64,000 nucleotides of DNA. Origin: Vibrio sp. 10N.286.49.B3 (GTDB taxonomy: Bacteria > Pseudomonadota > Gammaproteobacteria > Enterobacterales > Vibrionaceae). Within the stretch, counting starts at the first letter, position 1. Each line of letters starts with the position of its first letter. Shown here in pieces: positions 10,421-19,636 of this stretch. Position numbers and translations under genes: made by a program. Below the pieces are notes generated by a model. It saw only the letters and a list, made by a program, of their open reading frames with translations. It made no database searches and was not told the DNA's origin. The stretch lies in assembly GCF_002873395.1 (NCBI RefSeq), contig NZ_MCUV01000003.1, positions 44,616-108,615 of the forward strand, written 5' to 3'.

Positions 10421-12277
10421 TTATGCCGTTAACCACTCTGATTCATCAAGAGGACGATCAACAATTCGAACCTCACTAACATAACCAATAAGTGGATTAT
10501 CAACTTTTCCATCCCATGAAGAAGCACCAATCGTCCAATTAAAGCCATTAACCGCAGCTAATCCATCAAGGCTCTTATCCGTTTCATTACGCATCGTCAG
10601 TGCACCATCAACAAACATTTCCGTAATCATATGACCTTTCGACTCATCACGTCGGTTAACAACTGCAACATGGTGCCAGCTATCAACACCAAGATCCCAT
10701 GACCATGAGCGGTGTACGTTACCACTATCATGCGATAAGGCTTCAAATTGTAATTCACGTAGTGTTGATGTCGCTAATACAATGGATGGATCGCCACCAC
10801 TTCCAGCTAAATCTAACTCTTTTGCCGCTTGGCTACGTGAGATCTGGTGACAAAGTATTCCACCCCAACCACCTTGGTCGTAATCCCAACCATTAGGAAG
10901 TTTAATGAACGCTTCAATAGTAAAACCTTCACCTTTAAAGTCACTGTCACTTAAGGTAATGCCTGAGGTTTCTAGATAAACTCCGACCATATCGCGCTTA
11001 TCACCAAGGAACAGCATTGACCCGTTAGCATAGCCTAAACCTGGTGAGTCCGAAGACATATCAAAGTAACTTGTATTTCCCAACATATTATTTTCAAAGC
11101 CTTTCATTGCCAAGTGATTACCTTGACCGCTCAAATCTTGGAATAATAGTTGGTTTTTGTCTGACTCACGTACAATCATACGCTCTTTATCAAGCAACCA
11201 GTGCGCTCGTGTTCCGGCAACACCAGCAGGTCCTGCATTGATATTATCTTCGTTATTTAGATCATTAAAACGGAAGTCAAAATCCATCGGAAAGTCAAAA
11301 TGGTTAATCGTATCCGTTAAATCTAACTCATCTTGAGAATTCAGAGGAATGCCTGCTGCAATTTTTTCCATCACATACGGAGAGAATGAACGCATAACCA
11401 TTTTCTTGTTGGTATAGTCAAAACCAACGGTACGCATTAAACCATTACCACCCCAGAACATTGATTGGTAATCCACTACGACCATTAAAACTTCACGACC
11501 GTATTTGTTGTACGCCACTAAGCTCGATGCACCGTGATGATGACCGTTCAAGGTTAAGAAAATCTGATCGTTGTTATAAATAAGGTCAGTAAAGAACTCA
11601 ACACCTTGGTTTGTCACAAGTGGACTTTCACCATCACCTGCAATATTGATTAACTGGTGCGTCGAAAGAATCGTTGGGATATCAGAATGTTGATCCAGAA
11701 TACTTTGTGCCCAAGCAATACTGCTCTCTGATGGACGCCAATCCATAGCAAGTGAAAGGAACTTCTGCCCATTTGATGCTTCAAAAATATGATAGCTATT
11801 AAAGCCTGTTGGACAACGACCCATGTAGGTTGGATCTTGCTGCATACGTGACTCAGGGAACCAATCAAAGAAAGGTTCTTCTGCAAGGTTACGACCATCA
11901 TCAGCACCTTGGTTTAATAGGTCGTGATTACCACATAGTATTGAGTATGGTGTATTGCCACCCTCAAGCAGTGACATTGCATGGTCAGCAGCAACCCACT
12001 CCGAATCTATACGGCGGTCTTCTACGATATCACCTAAGTGGAAGGTAAATGGAATATTTTCTTGTGCCCAGTTATCTGCAATCCATTGTGTTTGTGCATC
12101 AAATCGTTCTGGACTGTTCTCACTGTATTTTTGTGTATCAGGTAAAACTGCAAATTTAAAATCAACCTTCGATGGTGTTGGAGATCCACCACTTGATGTA
12201 CTAGAGTTGCAACCTGTTAGGTAAGCAGCAGCCATTGTTACAGAAGCACCTTTAAGGAATACGCGTCTGGTTATCAT
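10421..12277 (-). CDS. Tat-exported lipoprotein: calcineurin-like phosphoesterase with LamG-type domain
   Basis: The 618-residue product starts with a twin-arginine signal (TRRVFLKGASVTMAAAYL) ending in a lipobox (LTGC), so export as a folded lipoprotein is predicted. Residues about 38-300 are a calcineurin-like metallophosphoesterase: the metal-binding motifs PDTQ, HLGDIVED, CGNHD and NGHHHG are all present. Residues about 350-615 look like a concanavalin/LamG sandwich (TIEAFIKLP, SWHHVAVVNRRD, DGALTM, NWTIGASSWDGK), probably for carbohydrate or surface binding. The substrate is unknown; a phosphodiester or nucleotide is likely. A good ribosome site (AGGAT) precedes the ATG. It is the last gene of an operon whose first two genes encode TatA and TatB homologues. 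Confidence 0.87.
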   Translation of the reverse strand: MITRRVFLKGASVTMAAAYLTGCNSSTSSGGSPTPSKVDFKFAVLPDTQKYSENSPERFDAQTQWIADNWAQENIPFTFHLGDIVEDRRIDSEWVAADHAMSLLEGGNTPYSILCGNHDLLNQGADDGRNLAEEPFFDWFPESRMQQDPTYMGRCPTGFNSYHIFEASNGQKFLSLAMDWRPSESSIAWAQSILDQHSDIPTILSTHQLINIAGDGESPLVTNQGVEFFTDLIYNNDQIFLTLNGHHHGASSLVAYNKYGREVLMVVVDYQSMFWGGNGLMRTVGFDYTNKKMVMRSFSPYVMEKIAAGIPLNSQDELDLTDTINHFDFPMDFDFRFNDLNNEDNINAGPAGVAGTRAHWLLDKERMIVRESDKNQLLFQDLSGQGNHLAMKGFENNMLGNTSYFDMSSDSPGLGYANGSMLFLGDKRDMVGVYLETSGITLSDSDFKGEGFTIEAFIKLPNGWDYDQGGWGGILCHQISRSQAAKELDLAGSGGDPSIVLATSTLRELQFEALSHDSGNVHRSWSWDLGVDSWHHVAVVNRRDESKGHMITEMFVDGALTMRNETDKSLDGLAAVNGFNWTIGASSWDGKVDNPLIGYVSEVRIVDRPLDESEWLTA

Positions 12278-12390
12278 TAATTCAATCCTATTCTTTTAAT
12301 ATTAATTTTTATTGCATGTGTATTTAAAATAGCCTTCTGACAGTGCTATCTTAAATTTCATTTACAGTGAGGCATAACAAGTAATAACGA

Positions 12391-12612
12391 CTACTTGCTG
12401 CTATTGTTTTTCTCTTTAATTTCTATATTACCTTGCAGCTCTTTAATTCTAATTTCTTTATTTAATTCATCTTGTATATTACTAGCCATAGACTTTATTT
12501 TTGATGTTGTATCAAATGTAAATCTTATCGCTTTAGGTAATTTTTCTGGACCAAGAATGATTAAACCAAGAACTGAAATAAGTAGCATTTCCCAAAAGCC
12601 AATATCAAACAT
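12391..12612 (-). CDS. tatB: TatB-family protein (second, short copy)
   Basis: A 73-residue homologue of the Tat translocase subunit TatB. It starts MFDIGFWEMLLI, with the conserved Glu at position 8. Then come a membrane helix, the hinge GPEKLPKAIR and an amphipathic helix, but almost none of the long C-terminal tail of E. coli TatB (171 residues). It follows the tatA-like gene by 38 bases and precedes the Tat-dependent phosphoesterase by about 110 bases, on the same strand. No tatC is in the window, so it would have to work with a TatC encoded elsewhere. Confidence 0.82.
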   Translation of the reverse strand: MFDIGFWEMLLISVLGLIILGPEKLPKAIRFTFDTTSKIKSMASNIQDELNKEIRIKELQGNIEIKEKNNSSK

Positions 12613-12650
12613 TTAGTTACCAACAACCTTTAATATCATACTGTTGTATT

Positions 12651-12809
12651 TTATTTACCATTGTCTGGTTGGGTATCAATATCAACTTCTTTTTTAAAGT
12701 CATGTATCATTGTTCCTAAGTCACTACCTGCACTGCGTAGCTTTTTCGTTCCAAACAATAATAAGATAACCACAGCTATGATAAGCAATTGCCAAACACC
12801 AACACCCAT
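12651..12809 (-). CDS. tatA: TatA/TatE-family protein, 52 aa
   Basis: A 52-residue product beginning MGVGVWQLLIIAV. It has the TatA-type WQ at positions 6-7, a single membrane helix, the hinge FGTKKLRSAGSDLG and a very short amphipathic tail. This is the pore-forming subunit type of the twin-arginine translocase, close to E. coli TatE/TatA but cut down to the minimal functional part. GAGGTG lies 8 bases before the ATG. First gene of the tatA-tatB-phosphoesterase operon. Confidence 0.85.
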   Translation of the reverse strand: MGVGVWQLLIIAVVILLLFGTKKLRSAGSDLGTMIHDFKKEVDIDTQPDNGK

Positions 12810-12896
12810 AAATACACCTCATAATTACTATGATTGAGATAATAGATTGGTTTTATTTCGGAAATATTACTGATATAAATATTAATAGAACTGTCA

Positions 12897-12912
12897 TGTA
12901 ACACGTATTACA
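12897..12912. promoter_or_regulatory. TGTAA-N6-TTACA palindrome upstream of tatA
   Basis: A perfect inverted repeat with the geometry of a CRP/FNR-family site (TGTGA-N6-TCACA for CRP), about 90 bases upstream of the tatA start. The half-sites differ from both the CRP and FNR consensus. The rest of the 12810-13065 gap shows no gene. Confidence 0.35.
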
Positions 12913-13060
12913 TCAAAACGTGATCTCTGCTACATTATTTAATCTCATTCGAGTAAATAGATACTTATAATTTATTAGGCATTCATTTTTATAGCGTGAG
13001 TATATTTAACATAGATTAAGTGAATATATATTTACCGGCAGAATATCGAAAGGGCTGTAA

Positions 13061-13088
13061 ATAAAAGACCCTCGTTATATGAAGGTCT
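13061..13088 (-). terminator. terminator of the chemoreceptor gene
   Basis: On the minus strand AGACCTTC and GAGGGTCT (one G-T pair) form an 8-bp stem with a 7-base loop, followed by TTTTATTT. It lies 30 bases past the stop at 13118. Confidence 0.75.
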
Positions 13089-13117
13089 CTATATAGATCT
13101 ATTTTTAATATGAAGTA

Positions 13118-15241
13118 CTAAGCGACGTTTCTCACTTCAAAGCGATTCACCAACTGCTCTAATCGAGTTAGTGTATTTTGCATCAACGTTGTACGCCTAG
13201 ACAGTTGCTGTGAAGATAATGCTAATGCCTCTGAAGATTCTTGAGCTGTATCCACAGTCTTTCCATACTCAGCACTATTCTTAGCGAGATCATTAATAAT
13301 CGTAAACAACTCATTCACTGATTGGTGCATAGCAGCACTACGCTGAACTGAATTAACCATAACCGCATTACTTTCGACATTTTTAATCCCTTGCTCCATA
13401 TGGTTAACAGCGGTTTGAGACTGCTGATGTAACTGGTTCATCATAATACCAATATTATTAGCCGCTTCTGAAGTACGGTTTGCTAATGTGCGAACTTCAT
13501 CGGCAACAACAGAAAAACCTCGTCCGTGCTCACCTGCCCTTGCCGCTTCAATCGCCGCATTTAATGCCAGCAGATTCGTTTGCGCTGTGATATCGGTAAT
13601 GATGGTCACCACTTCCGTAATCTTGTTCATATCAGTGTTTACTTCATTAACACTTTGCGCAGAAGCTTCAACGATTGATTTGATCTGAAGAGCACTATCT
13701 GCAGCTTGTTGAAACTCTTGCTCGGCACTTTCTACCGACTTTTCCATAACCGATTCAACCGTAATCGCCGAATCATTTGCATTGGTTATTTCACTTTGCT
13801 GTATTTTAGTTAGCTGCAACATATCATCGATGGAAGATGAGGTGATCGAACTCGCTTGTGATAGTTGCTGAGTTCGCCTAAACATTGACTCACTCACTTG
13901 GGTTACCTCATTAGTGGCAAAGATAATTTCTGAAATAACCCCTTCCAAATGATCAATAAAGCTATTTGTCCAACGACCTAAACCGCCGATATCATCAGCT
14001 TTAAGTAAATCGGCATCAATTCGCTGGGTTAAATTCCCATCACCTTCCGTTAAGGTTTGCATTATCTGAGTCATACGTTCAATACGTTGCGTTAACGGGC
14101 GTACCACTAAGCGATATAAAAGAAAAAGGATGATGGTTAGAACAAAAGCCGTTAACCCAATTTGAGCAATGAGATTAAGCCCTAAGAAGTGAGACATGGA
14201 TAATGGCAGCAACGAAGCGAATAAACCGCCAATAGTAAACTGCTTAGTTAATGAATAAGATAGGCTTCGATGACGGTAAACTTCCTCTAAATCGGCTTCA
14301 CACATCATGCCCCATTTATCGGGAGAGCCAGGAAGTTGGAAGGTCACACCTTTACCGATGACAGGGATATGACGGTAATCTGAGTAACCAGGGTAGCTGA
14401 CAAATATGTTTTCACCATTGCGAATGGTCTCCCTTATTCCTGGGTGCAATTGACCTGTCGCGGGATCATTAAACACCACTTCAAACTCAGTATGTTGACT
14501 GACTTTGACCATCCCCCAATCTGTATTGATGCCTTCTTTTAAGTTTTCCCCATGTGAAAAAGTGTTATCTTCAAAACGAGAGCGGGATAAAGCCGTACCG
14601 GAACGAATCGATGTATCATGGTTAGAGTCAATCATAAATATATAGTTATCACCCGATTCACTATATATATGACCCGCTTCTCTTTGAATTATATCGCTGA
14701 TAACATCATTTGGCACACGACCACATAAGCAACCTTGTATCCCTGTTTCATCACTAAATGGCTGATAAAACATGAGGGTTACTGCATCATGAAATTTTGA
14801 ACTTGAAGCACCTAATTGAAGCGTTCTGCTATCTTTATAAGGTCCATGTAAGTAAGGTTGCTGGCTGCCATGCTCTAACGCTAATCTTGAAACCTGGATA
14901 TCACCGGGAGGAATTTGATGCGATGAATGAAGCGTATTGCCCTCTAAATCGACAACAAATAACTCACTAAAATCTTGCCCTCGGGTTAACAGCTGCTTTA
15001 GTGTTTGAGCCCTTTCTTGGCTATCTTTCGAGGAGAGATATAACGCGGCATCTGCTAGGAATGACCACTGATTCTTTGCCCAAGTTTGTAGTAAGTTCAC
15101 TCGTGTATTAGCAATATTTTGGAAACTAACTTCTAACTCTTGAGTTCGTGTACGGTTTAAATAACACGCTTTACGCATTGCTATCTTTCCCGTTGTTCCA
15201 AACCAAGGAAGCCATCGATATTCATTATGCGTAAGATTCAT
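13118..15241 (-). CDS. methyl-accepting chemotaxis protein with N-terminal Cache-like sensor
   Basis: A 707-residue chemoreceptor. The C-terminal half has HAMP (about 385-440) and the signalling hairpin with the conserved tip [22 protein letters not shown] and DEVRTLANR. The N-terminal 340 residues look like a Cache/PAS-type sensor ([22 protein letters not shown]). There is no membrane helix at the N-terminus: the only hydrophobic region is about 345-385 and could hold one or two helices. So the sensor may be cytoplasmic rather than periplasmic, which is unusual. AGGG lies 5 bases before the ATG. Monocistronic, with its own terminator. Ligand unknown. Confidence 0.88.
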   Translation of the reverse strand: MNLTHNEYRWLPWFGTTGKIAMRKACYLNRTRTQELEVSFQNIANTRVNLLQTWAKNQWSFLADAALYLSSKDSQERAQTLKQLLTRGQDFSELFVVDLEGNTLHSSHQIPPGDIQVSRLALEHGSQQPYLHGPYKDSRTLQLGASSSKFHDAVTLMFYQPFSDETGIQGCLCGRVPNDVISDIIQREAGHIYSESGDNYIFMIDSNHDTSIRSGTALSRSRFEDNTFSHGENLKEGINTDWGMVKVSQHTEFEVVFNDPATGQLHPGIRETIRNGENIFVSYPGYSDYRHIPVIGKGVTFQLPGSPDKWGMMCEADLEEVYRHRSLSYSLTKQFTIGGLFASLLPLSMSHFLGLNLIAQIGLTAFVLTIILFLLYRLVVRPLTQRIERMTQIMQTLTEGDGNLTQRIDADLLKADDIGGLGRWTNSFIDHLEGVISEIIFATNEVTQVSESMFRRTQQLSQASSITSSSIDDMLQLTKIQQSEITNANDSAITVESVMEKSVESAEQEFQQAADSALQIKSIVEASAQSVNEVNTDMNKITEVVTIITDITAQTNLLALNAAIEAARAGEHGRGFSVVADEVRTLANRTSEAANNIGIMMNQLHQQSQTAVNHMEQGIKNVESNAVMVNSVQRSAAMHQSVNELFTIINDLAKNSAEYGKTVDTAQESSEALALSSQQLSRRTTLMQNTLTRLEQLVNRFEVRNVA

Positions 15242-15390
15242 CGTTACCCTGCAATAGTTAAATTTTCACCCTCTTATGCAAGCAAATATCGCGCCATCAA
15301 TATTAGCCTATTCCATTGAAAAACAAGCACATTCACCGACATCTAGCACCAATTAAGTGCAATAACTCATTACTTGCACCATTAAAATGC

Positions 15391-15420
15391 AAAAAATCCC
15401 CACTGCAAAACAGTGAGGAT
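15391..15420 (-). terminator. terminator of the pyrophosphatase gene
   Basis: On the minus strand ATCCTCACTG and CAGTGGGGAT form a 10-bp stem with a TTTTG loop, followed by five Ts. It lies 38 bases past the stop at 15458. Confidence 0.85.
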
Positions 15421-15457
15421 TCTACTTTAATAACTCATTATCAGAGCGTTTTTGATA

Positions 15458-16474
15458 TTACTTATTCAGTTTTTCTACGGCTTTCTGAATCGCTGGACCA
15501 ATTTGGCGCTTACGGGATGTTACGCCATCTAAACGAAGCCATTCAGAGTCAGACTTAAGAGCGAATGCTTGCTCTGCAACAAGAGCATCACTTTCATCAA
15601 TCCACATTAAGTTTGCTCGTTTATGCTTAGTGTCCGTCACAGAGAAAAATAGGTGATCTAAACCAGTGGCTGTTTTGTGTGCTTTCATTGCCGCAACAAA
15701 CTCGTCATGACGGTCAAGTAGCTCTTGTGCTGTCAATGTTTCAGCAACACCGATACCAACTTGTTTACCACCATATTCGAAGGTTTTGTAATCCATCGTT
15801 AGGATATCTTCAGCTGCGACATTTTTCAGATCTGATTTGGCATTAAGCATCTCTTGACCAAATGCATTGATATCTTTAATGCCCGCTACTTTTGCTAATT
15901 TTTCAGCATGCTCACGGTCATAGTCAGTGGTGGTTGCTGACTGAAAAATCACAGTATCAGATAAAATACCAGCCAATGTCGTACATGCAGTAACGGTGTC
16001 AAAAGTAACACCTTGCTTTTCTGCAATGTCAGCAAGAATGGTCGCAGCAGAACCCCAAGCTCTAATATCCATCGCTGTCACATGTGATGTTTCTACTGGC
16101 TTACCAGCAATCGTATGGTGATCAATAATCGCAACAATGTCTTCTTGATTAACTGTCTCATGTAATTGAGTTTGCTGATTAAAATCAACTAAACCAATTT
16201 TCTTATCACTAAAATCATTTAAGACCATAGGTGCTGATGCTTTACAGTAATCAACAACAAATTGACTTTCAGGGTTAATCGGCTCTGGTACCACTGCCGT
16301 TCCACCGTAAATAAAAGCAGCGGCTAAAGCTGAAGTCATGCTGTCTGTATCTGGGCTTAAGTGACCCGTCCATACAAGATCATCAACAACATTATTAGCA
16401 GGGCGCTGTAAGTCAAAAGCAAAAGCAGTCGATGAAGCAGATAAAATTAATAGAGAAAGCAGTGTCTTTTTCAC
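15458..16474 (-). CDS. ppaC: manganese-dependent (family II) inorganic pyrophosphatase with signal peptide
   Basis: DHH-family enzyme that hydrolyses pyrophosphate to phosphate. Family II motifs are present: GHLSPDTDS near the N-terminus, IIDHHTIAG in the middle and GVTSRKRQIGPAI at the C-terminus. The open frame reaches 16567, but the GTG at 16474 is the better start. AGG lies 7 bases upstream, and the product then begins with a clean signal peptide (VKKTLLSLLILSASSTAFA, cleavage before FDLQ). Most family II enzymes are cytoplasmic; the signal suggests a periplasmic one, which would supply phosphate from external pyrophosphate. A terminator follows. Confidence 0.9.
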   Translation of the reverse strand: MKKTLLSLLILSASSTAFAFDLQRPANNVVDDLVWTGHLSPDTDSMTSALAAAFIYGGTAVVPEPINPESQFVVDYCKASAPMVLNDFSDKKIGLVDFNQQTQLHETVNQEDIVAIIDHHTIAGKPVETSHVTAMDIRAWGSAATILADIAEKQGVTFDTVTACTTLAGILSDTVIFQSATTTDYDREHAEKLAKVAGIKDINAFGQEMLNAKSDLKNVAAEDILTMDYKTFEYGGKQVGIGVAETLTAQELLDRHDEFVAAMKAHKTATGLDHLFFSVTDTKHKRANLMWIDESDALVAEQAFALKSDSEWLRLDGVTSRKRQIGPAIQKAVEKLNK

Positions 16475-16595
16475 GATATACCTAAAATAGTCAGTGGCTT
16501 GAATTGCCGTTACTATAAGAATATCGCATGTCATTTTTATTACGGCACCGTTGCACAATGATGACAAGTATATAATTCTGTCTAACGTAGCCTTT

Positions 16596-17078
16596 TCATA
16601 ACTCTTTCACCATCCAAACATCACAGCCATTATGAATGGTGCCTGCCAATGGAGCCTCTAAGTGCGTAAACCCCTGCTTTTCATATAATTTAATTGCTGA
16701 TGTCATCGTAGCTAAAGTATCTAAATAGCATTGTTGATAATTTTGAGCTTTAGCAAATACCAGACTCTGCTCTAATAATTGCTGCCCAATACCTAAACCG
16801 CGAGCTTTAGGTAATAAAAACAGTTTACGCAACTCACAAACCGATAAATCATCACTAAAAGGCGCAATACCACCACCGCCAACCACTTCTCCTTCTAAGA
16901 TCGCAACAAAATAAGCACTACCCTGTTCAGCATGATAATGGTTGCTCATATGACTCACCTCACTATCCGATGGACCAAAACCCTCACCGATAGCTTTAAA
17001 CTCAGTTCCAACTGTTTTTATAATATCAGCGATAACAGAGTCATTTTCCATTTTAATTTTACTGATTTTTATACTCAA
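16596..17078 (-). CDS. GNAT-family N-acetyltransferase
   Basis: A 160-residue single-domain acetyltransferase. The acetyl-CoA loop is LPKARGLGIGQQLLE (R/QxxGxG/A motif, about residue 92), preceded by the strand ELRKLFLL and followed by YLDTLATMTSAIKLYEKQGF, typical of the C-terminal part of the fold. The substrate is unknown. It lies about 120 bases upstream of the pyrophosphatase start on the same strand, probably as a separate transcription unit. Confidence 0.88.
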   Translation of the reverse strand: MSIKISKIKMENDSVIADIIKTVGTEFKAIGEGFGPSDSEVSHMSNHYHAEQGSAYFVAILEGEVVGGGGIAPFSDDLSVCELRKLFLLPKARGLGIGQQLLEQSLVFAKAQNYQQCYLDTLATMTSAIKLYEKQGFTHLEAPLAGTIHNGCDVWMVKEL

Positions 17079-17195
17079 TATTCACCTTCCCCTTTTCGTT
17101 TTCTTGTATGAGATTAATTTGTACATCTGTCTAATTGGAATATAATCTAACCCATTCCAATGTAAGCAATCCATCCTAATTATCCTGAGGTATTT

Positions 17196-17777
17196 ATGCA
17201 ACATTCTCTTAAATTGATAGCAACTGTATTAATCAGCACGATTGTTATCTTCAGTTCTGCTGCTTTTGCTAAACAAGACAGTTACACTGAAGCCAAATCT
17301 AACTTTCAAAAAGCACCTGAAACACTTCATTTTTTTGACCAAGCTTATGGCTATGCCATTTTCCCAACAATTGGTAAAGGCGGTATTGGTATTGGTGCTG
17401 CTCATGGCAAAGGGAAAGTATACAAAAATGGGCAGTATGTGGGCGATTCAAAAGTGAGCCAACTATCGATTGGTTTACAATTTGGTGGTCAAATCTATAG
17501 TGAAGTAATTTTCTTCAAAGATGCTGCAGCATATAATGAATTCACTAGCGGTAATTTTGAATTTAGTGCACAAGCTTCTGCTGTCGCAATCAATGTGGGC
17601 GCTACTGCACAGGTGGGAACAACTGGTAATTCTGCAACAGCAGGACAAGATGGTGGCGCTAATCATGCAGCTAAAACAAATTATGTCAATGGTATGGCGA
17701 TCTTTACAGCAGCGAAAGGAGGACTCATGTATGAAGCTGCCCTTGCTGGTCAATCCTTCTCTTTTAAAGCAAAATAA
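17196..17777 (+). CDS. SYLF (YSC84-type) lipid-binding domain protein, secreted
   Basis: A 193-residue protein with a signal peptide (about 1-25, ending SSAAFA). The SYLF/Ysc84 core has FDQAYGYAIFPTIGKGGIGIG, GKVYKNGQYVGDSKVSQLSIG and a Gly-rich C-terminal half. The family binds phosphoinositides in eukaryotes; the bacterial role is unclear, and a periplasmic or envelope location is inferred from the signal peptide. An AGG-type ribosome site precedes the ATG. Single gene with a strong terminator. Confidence 0.87.
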   Translation: MQHSLKLIATVLISTIVIFSSAAFAKQDSYTEAKSNFQKAPETLHFFDQAYGYAIFPTIGKGGIGIGAAHGKGKVYKNGQYVGDSKVSQLSIGLQFGGQIYSEVIFFKDAAAYNEFTSGNFEFSAQASAVAINVGATAQVGTTGNSATAGQDGGANHAAKTNYVNGMAIFTAAKGGLMYEAALAGQSFSFKAK

Positions 17778-17790
17778 AACTTAATCCCAG

Positions 17791-17836
17791 AAAAGCAAAG
17801 TGACTTAATGTATATCAAATGGTCACTTTGCTTTTT
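17791..17836. terminator. bidirectional terminator after the SYLF gene
   Basis: AAAAGCAAAGTGAC (17791-17804) pairs perfectly with GTCACTTTGCTTTT (17822-17835), followed by T. It can serve the plus-strand SYLF gene and the minus-strand lysR gene. Confidence 0.85.
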
Positions 17837-17915
17837 ACTGTGAGTAAGATTATATCAATCGTAGTAAGTCGCTTATTAAAACGCTACTTCTGATCTCTGA
17901 ATTTGCTTGGTATTA

Positions 17916-18806
17916 TTAATTTAAATGATTGGCAGCATATTCAGTTAAAGCCGACGATAAACCTTCTAGCTCAGTACTAACATTTAAGCTGGTTGGAAAG
18001 TAGAAAGAAATACCTATTTTTAAAGTATTTGCCACTTCTTTTATTTTTAACTGAACTAACTGATTACTATCCACTAACGGCTGAGCTAAGCTACTACTCA
18101 TGATTGCCCAACCATCATGCTGTATTAAGGTCAATAATACATCATTATTACTAACAAGCCTTTGATCGGCTGAAAGAGAAAATAACTCCGGCATAGAGTA
18201 GTAATGGTTTTCACTAATATACTGCTTGGTTATTTTTAAATCACCTAAGGTTACATCCTCAAGATCTAATAGCGGGTGGTTAGGGTGGCAATAAGCTGAG
18301 TGTTCATCAGTACCAAGGTTAATAAAGTTAAAAATGCCTTCCGCTGAATGGGTTTGCTTATTTTGCATAATCGCTAAAGCATTTTTATTATTGGTTAATG
18401 CATCAATCACTTCATCTCTATTACGATGTAACCAATTTAATTTGATATGCGCAAAATGCTTTTCCATATATCGCTCTGCATATAAAATCAAAGCATTAGG
18501 TACTAAAATATCATGGTAGATATCAAAATGTGTCAACTGTGTTTGATAGCGATCGATCAAACGGGTATTTAACTGTTCTGTGCCTTGTACTAGTAATTTT
18601 GCTTGGCGGTAAATTGCAAGTCCACTTTCAGTAGCAACCGCTTTTTTACCCTTAATTTCAAAAAGTTGAATAGCATAACTATCCTCAAGCGCTTTAACTT
18701 GCTCACGAATAGTTGTGCGATCTTTATTTAAAGCCTTCGCAGCCTGACTGTAGCTTCCCTCTTCAAGTGTTGCACAAAATGATGCTAAGTGCTCATATGA
18801 GAACAT
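17916..18806 (-). CDS. LysR-family transcriptional regulator
   Basis: Winged-helix N-terminus (residues about 1-60: FCATLEEGSYSQAAKALNKDRTTIREQVKALE), then the periplasmic-binding-protein-like effector domain, about 296 residues in all. The frame opens at a TTG at 18818, but the ATG at 18806 has GGAGAGGG immediately upstream and is the better start. No adjacent divergent target gene identifies the effector. The helix-turn-helix has KDRTTIREQV where most family members have Ser-rich recognition helices, so it is a divergent member. Confidence 0.88.
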   Translation of the reverse strand: MFSYEHLASFCATLEEGSYSQAAKALNKDRTTIREQVKALEDSYAIQLFEIKGKKAVATESGLAIYRQAKLLVQGTEQLNTRLIDRYQTQLTHFDIYHDILVPNALILYAERYMEKHFAHIKLNWLHRNRDEVIDALTNNKNALAIMQNKQTHSAEGIFNFINLGTDEHSAYCHPNHPLLDLEDVTLGDLKITKQYISENHYYSMPELFSLSADQRLVSNNDVLLTLIQHDGWAIMSSSLAQPLVDSNQLVQLKIKEVANTLKIGISFYFPTSLNVSTELEGLSSALTEYAANHLN

Positions 18807-18954
18807 ATCCCTCTCCAAATGATGGCTTTAACCCATCAATATGAATAATTTAGAACGATTATAACTGGTAAGTATTCTTTTGTCGATCACTAGAAGACGC
18901 AAGAAAAATAGAATGAACGTTCAATACGATCTTTTCATTAAGACGAATAGTAAG

Positions 18955-19323
18955 CTAATCAAGTGCTAACCACTTTTCAGCCTCTTCTCTTTCTAAACGA
19001 GAAAATGCTTTAATTTCAAGGTTAGGGATTAATTTGCCTTCCAGTTCACTCATCACCTTTACCCAAGCTTGATCAGACAAAACAGCCGCTTTTTTATATT
19101 GCTTAATGATCGTAAACAGCTCTGGCATTCTTTTCAGTTCAAGCAAAATAGCATCTAAGGTCGGTAGTTGGTAATCAATGATATCGCAGAGCATTCTCCC
19201 TTCTGTTACCCCTTCAGATCCACTCACAAACTGATCCAAAGCGATGAGCATATCTTGTGCGTTGAGCTTGCCATCCATCTCAATATCAAGTCGGTTATCA
19301 TCTATACGGTTAACGATAAACAT
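18955..19323 (-). CDS. SpoIIAA-like (STAS-fold) protein
   Basis: A 122-residue protein of the SpoIIAA-like family (PF11964 type): IVNRIDDNRLDIEMDGKL at the start, then MLCDIIDYQ and LIPNLEIKAF near the end. These proteins have a STAS fold and are thought to bind membrane or partner proteins; the function is unknown. AGAGG lies 6 bases before the ATG. Single gene. Confidence 0.82.
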   Translation of the reverse strand: MFIVNRIDDNRLDIEMDGKLNAQDMLIALDQFVSGSEGVTEGRMLCDIIDYQLPTLDAILLELKRMPELFTIIKQYKKAAVLSDQAWVKVMSELEGKLIPNLEIKAFSRLEREEAEKWLALD

Positions 19324-19636
19324 AAGTTACCTCTCTTAGATAAATTCGAGCAACACCTATCTCTTACTCAGAAAGAATACCTTTTACATCATAGGCATTC
19401 ATAAATAATAATTCAGTTGTGATTATTTGCTATTAACTTGAGTGTAATTCATCAAATTTGTGTAAAGTTCACTCTTTTATTTTTCATAAAATGGAAACAC
19501 CACAACCTAACAGTAAGCCGTATAACATAAAAAAATGGCATATTTACATTTTATTGCATAAAAACGAGACTCAAACCCTATCTATAAACTGTTAATATTT
19601 GTAACATGCCGCCATACTTTATTCTATGGGCTCAAA
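19324..19636. other. intergenic region with no recognised element
   Basis: An AT-rich gap of about 310 bases between two divergent genes (SpoIIAA-like and chemoreceptor). It must hold two promoters, but I see no clear operator or hairpin. Confidence 0.5.

Noticed and set aside
12891..12908. Pho box before the phosphoesterase operon
   Set aside because: CTGTCAT matches one half exactly, but the second half matches only three of seven bases and the orientation is opposite to the operon.
15316..15558. Plus-strand open frame of 80 codons
   Set aside because: It runs through the pyrophosphatase terminator and into the 3' end of that gene on the other strand; no ribosome site and composition unlike a protein.
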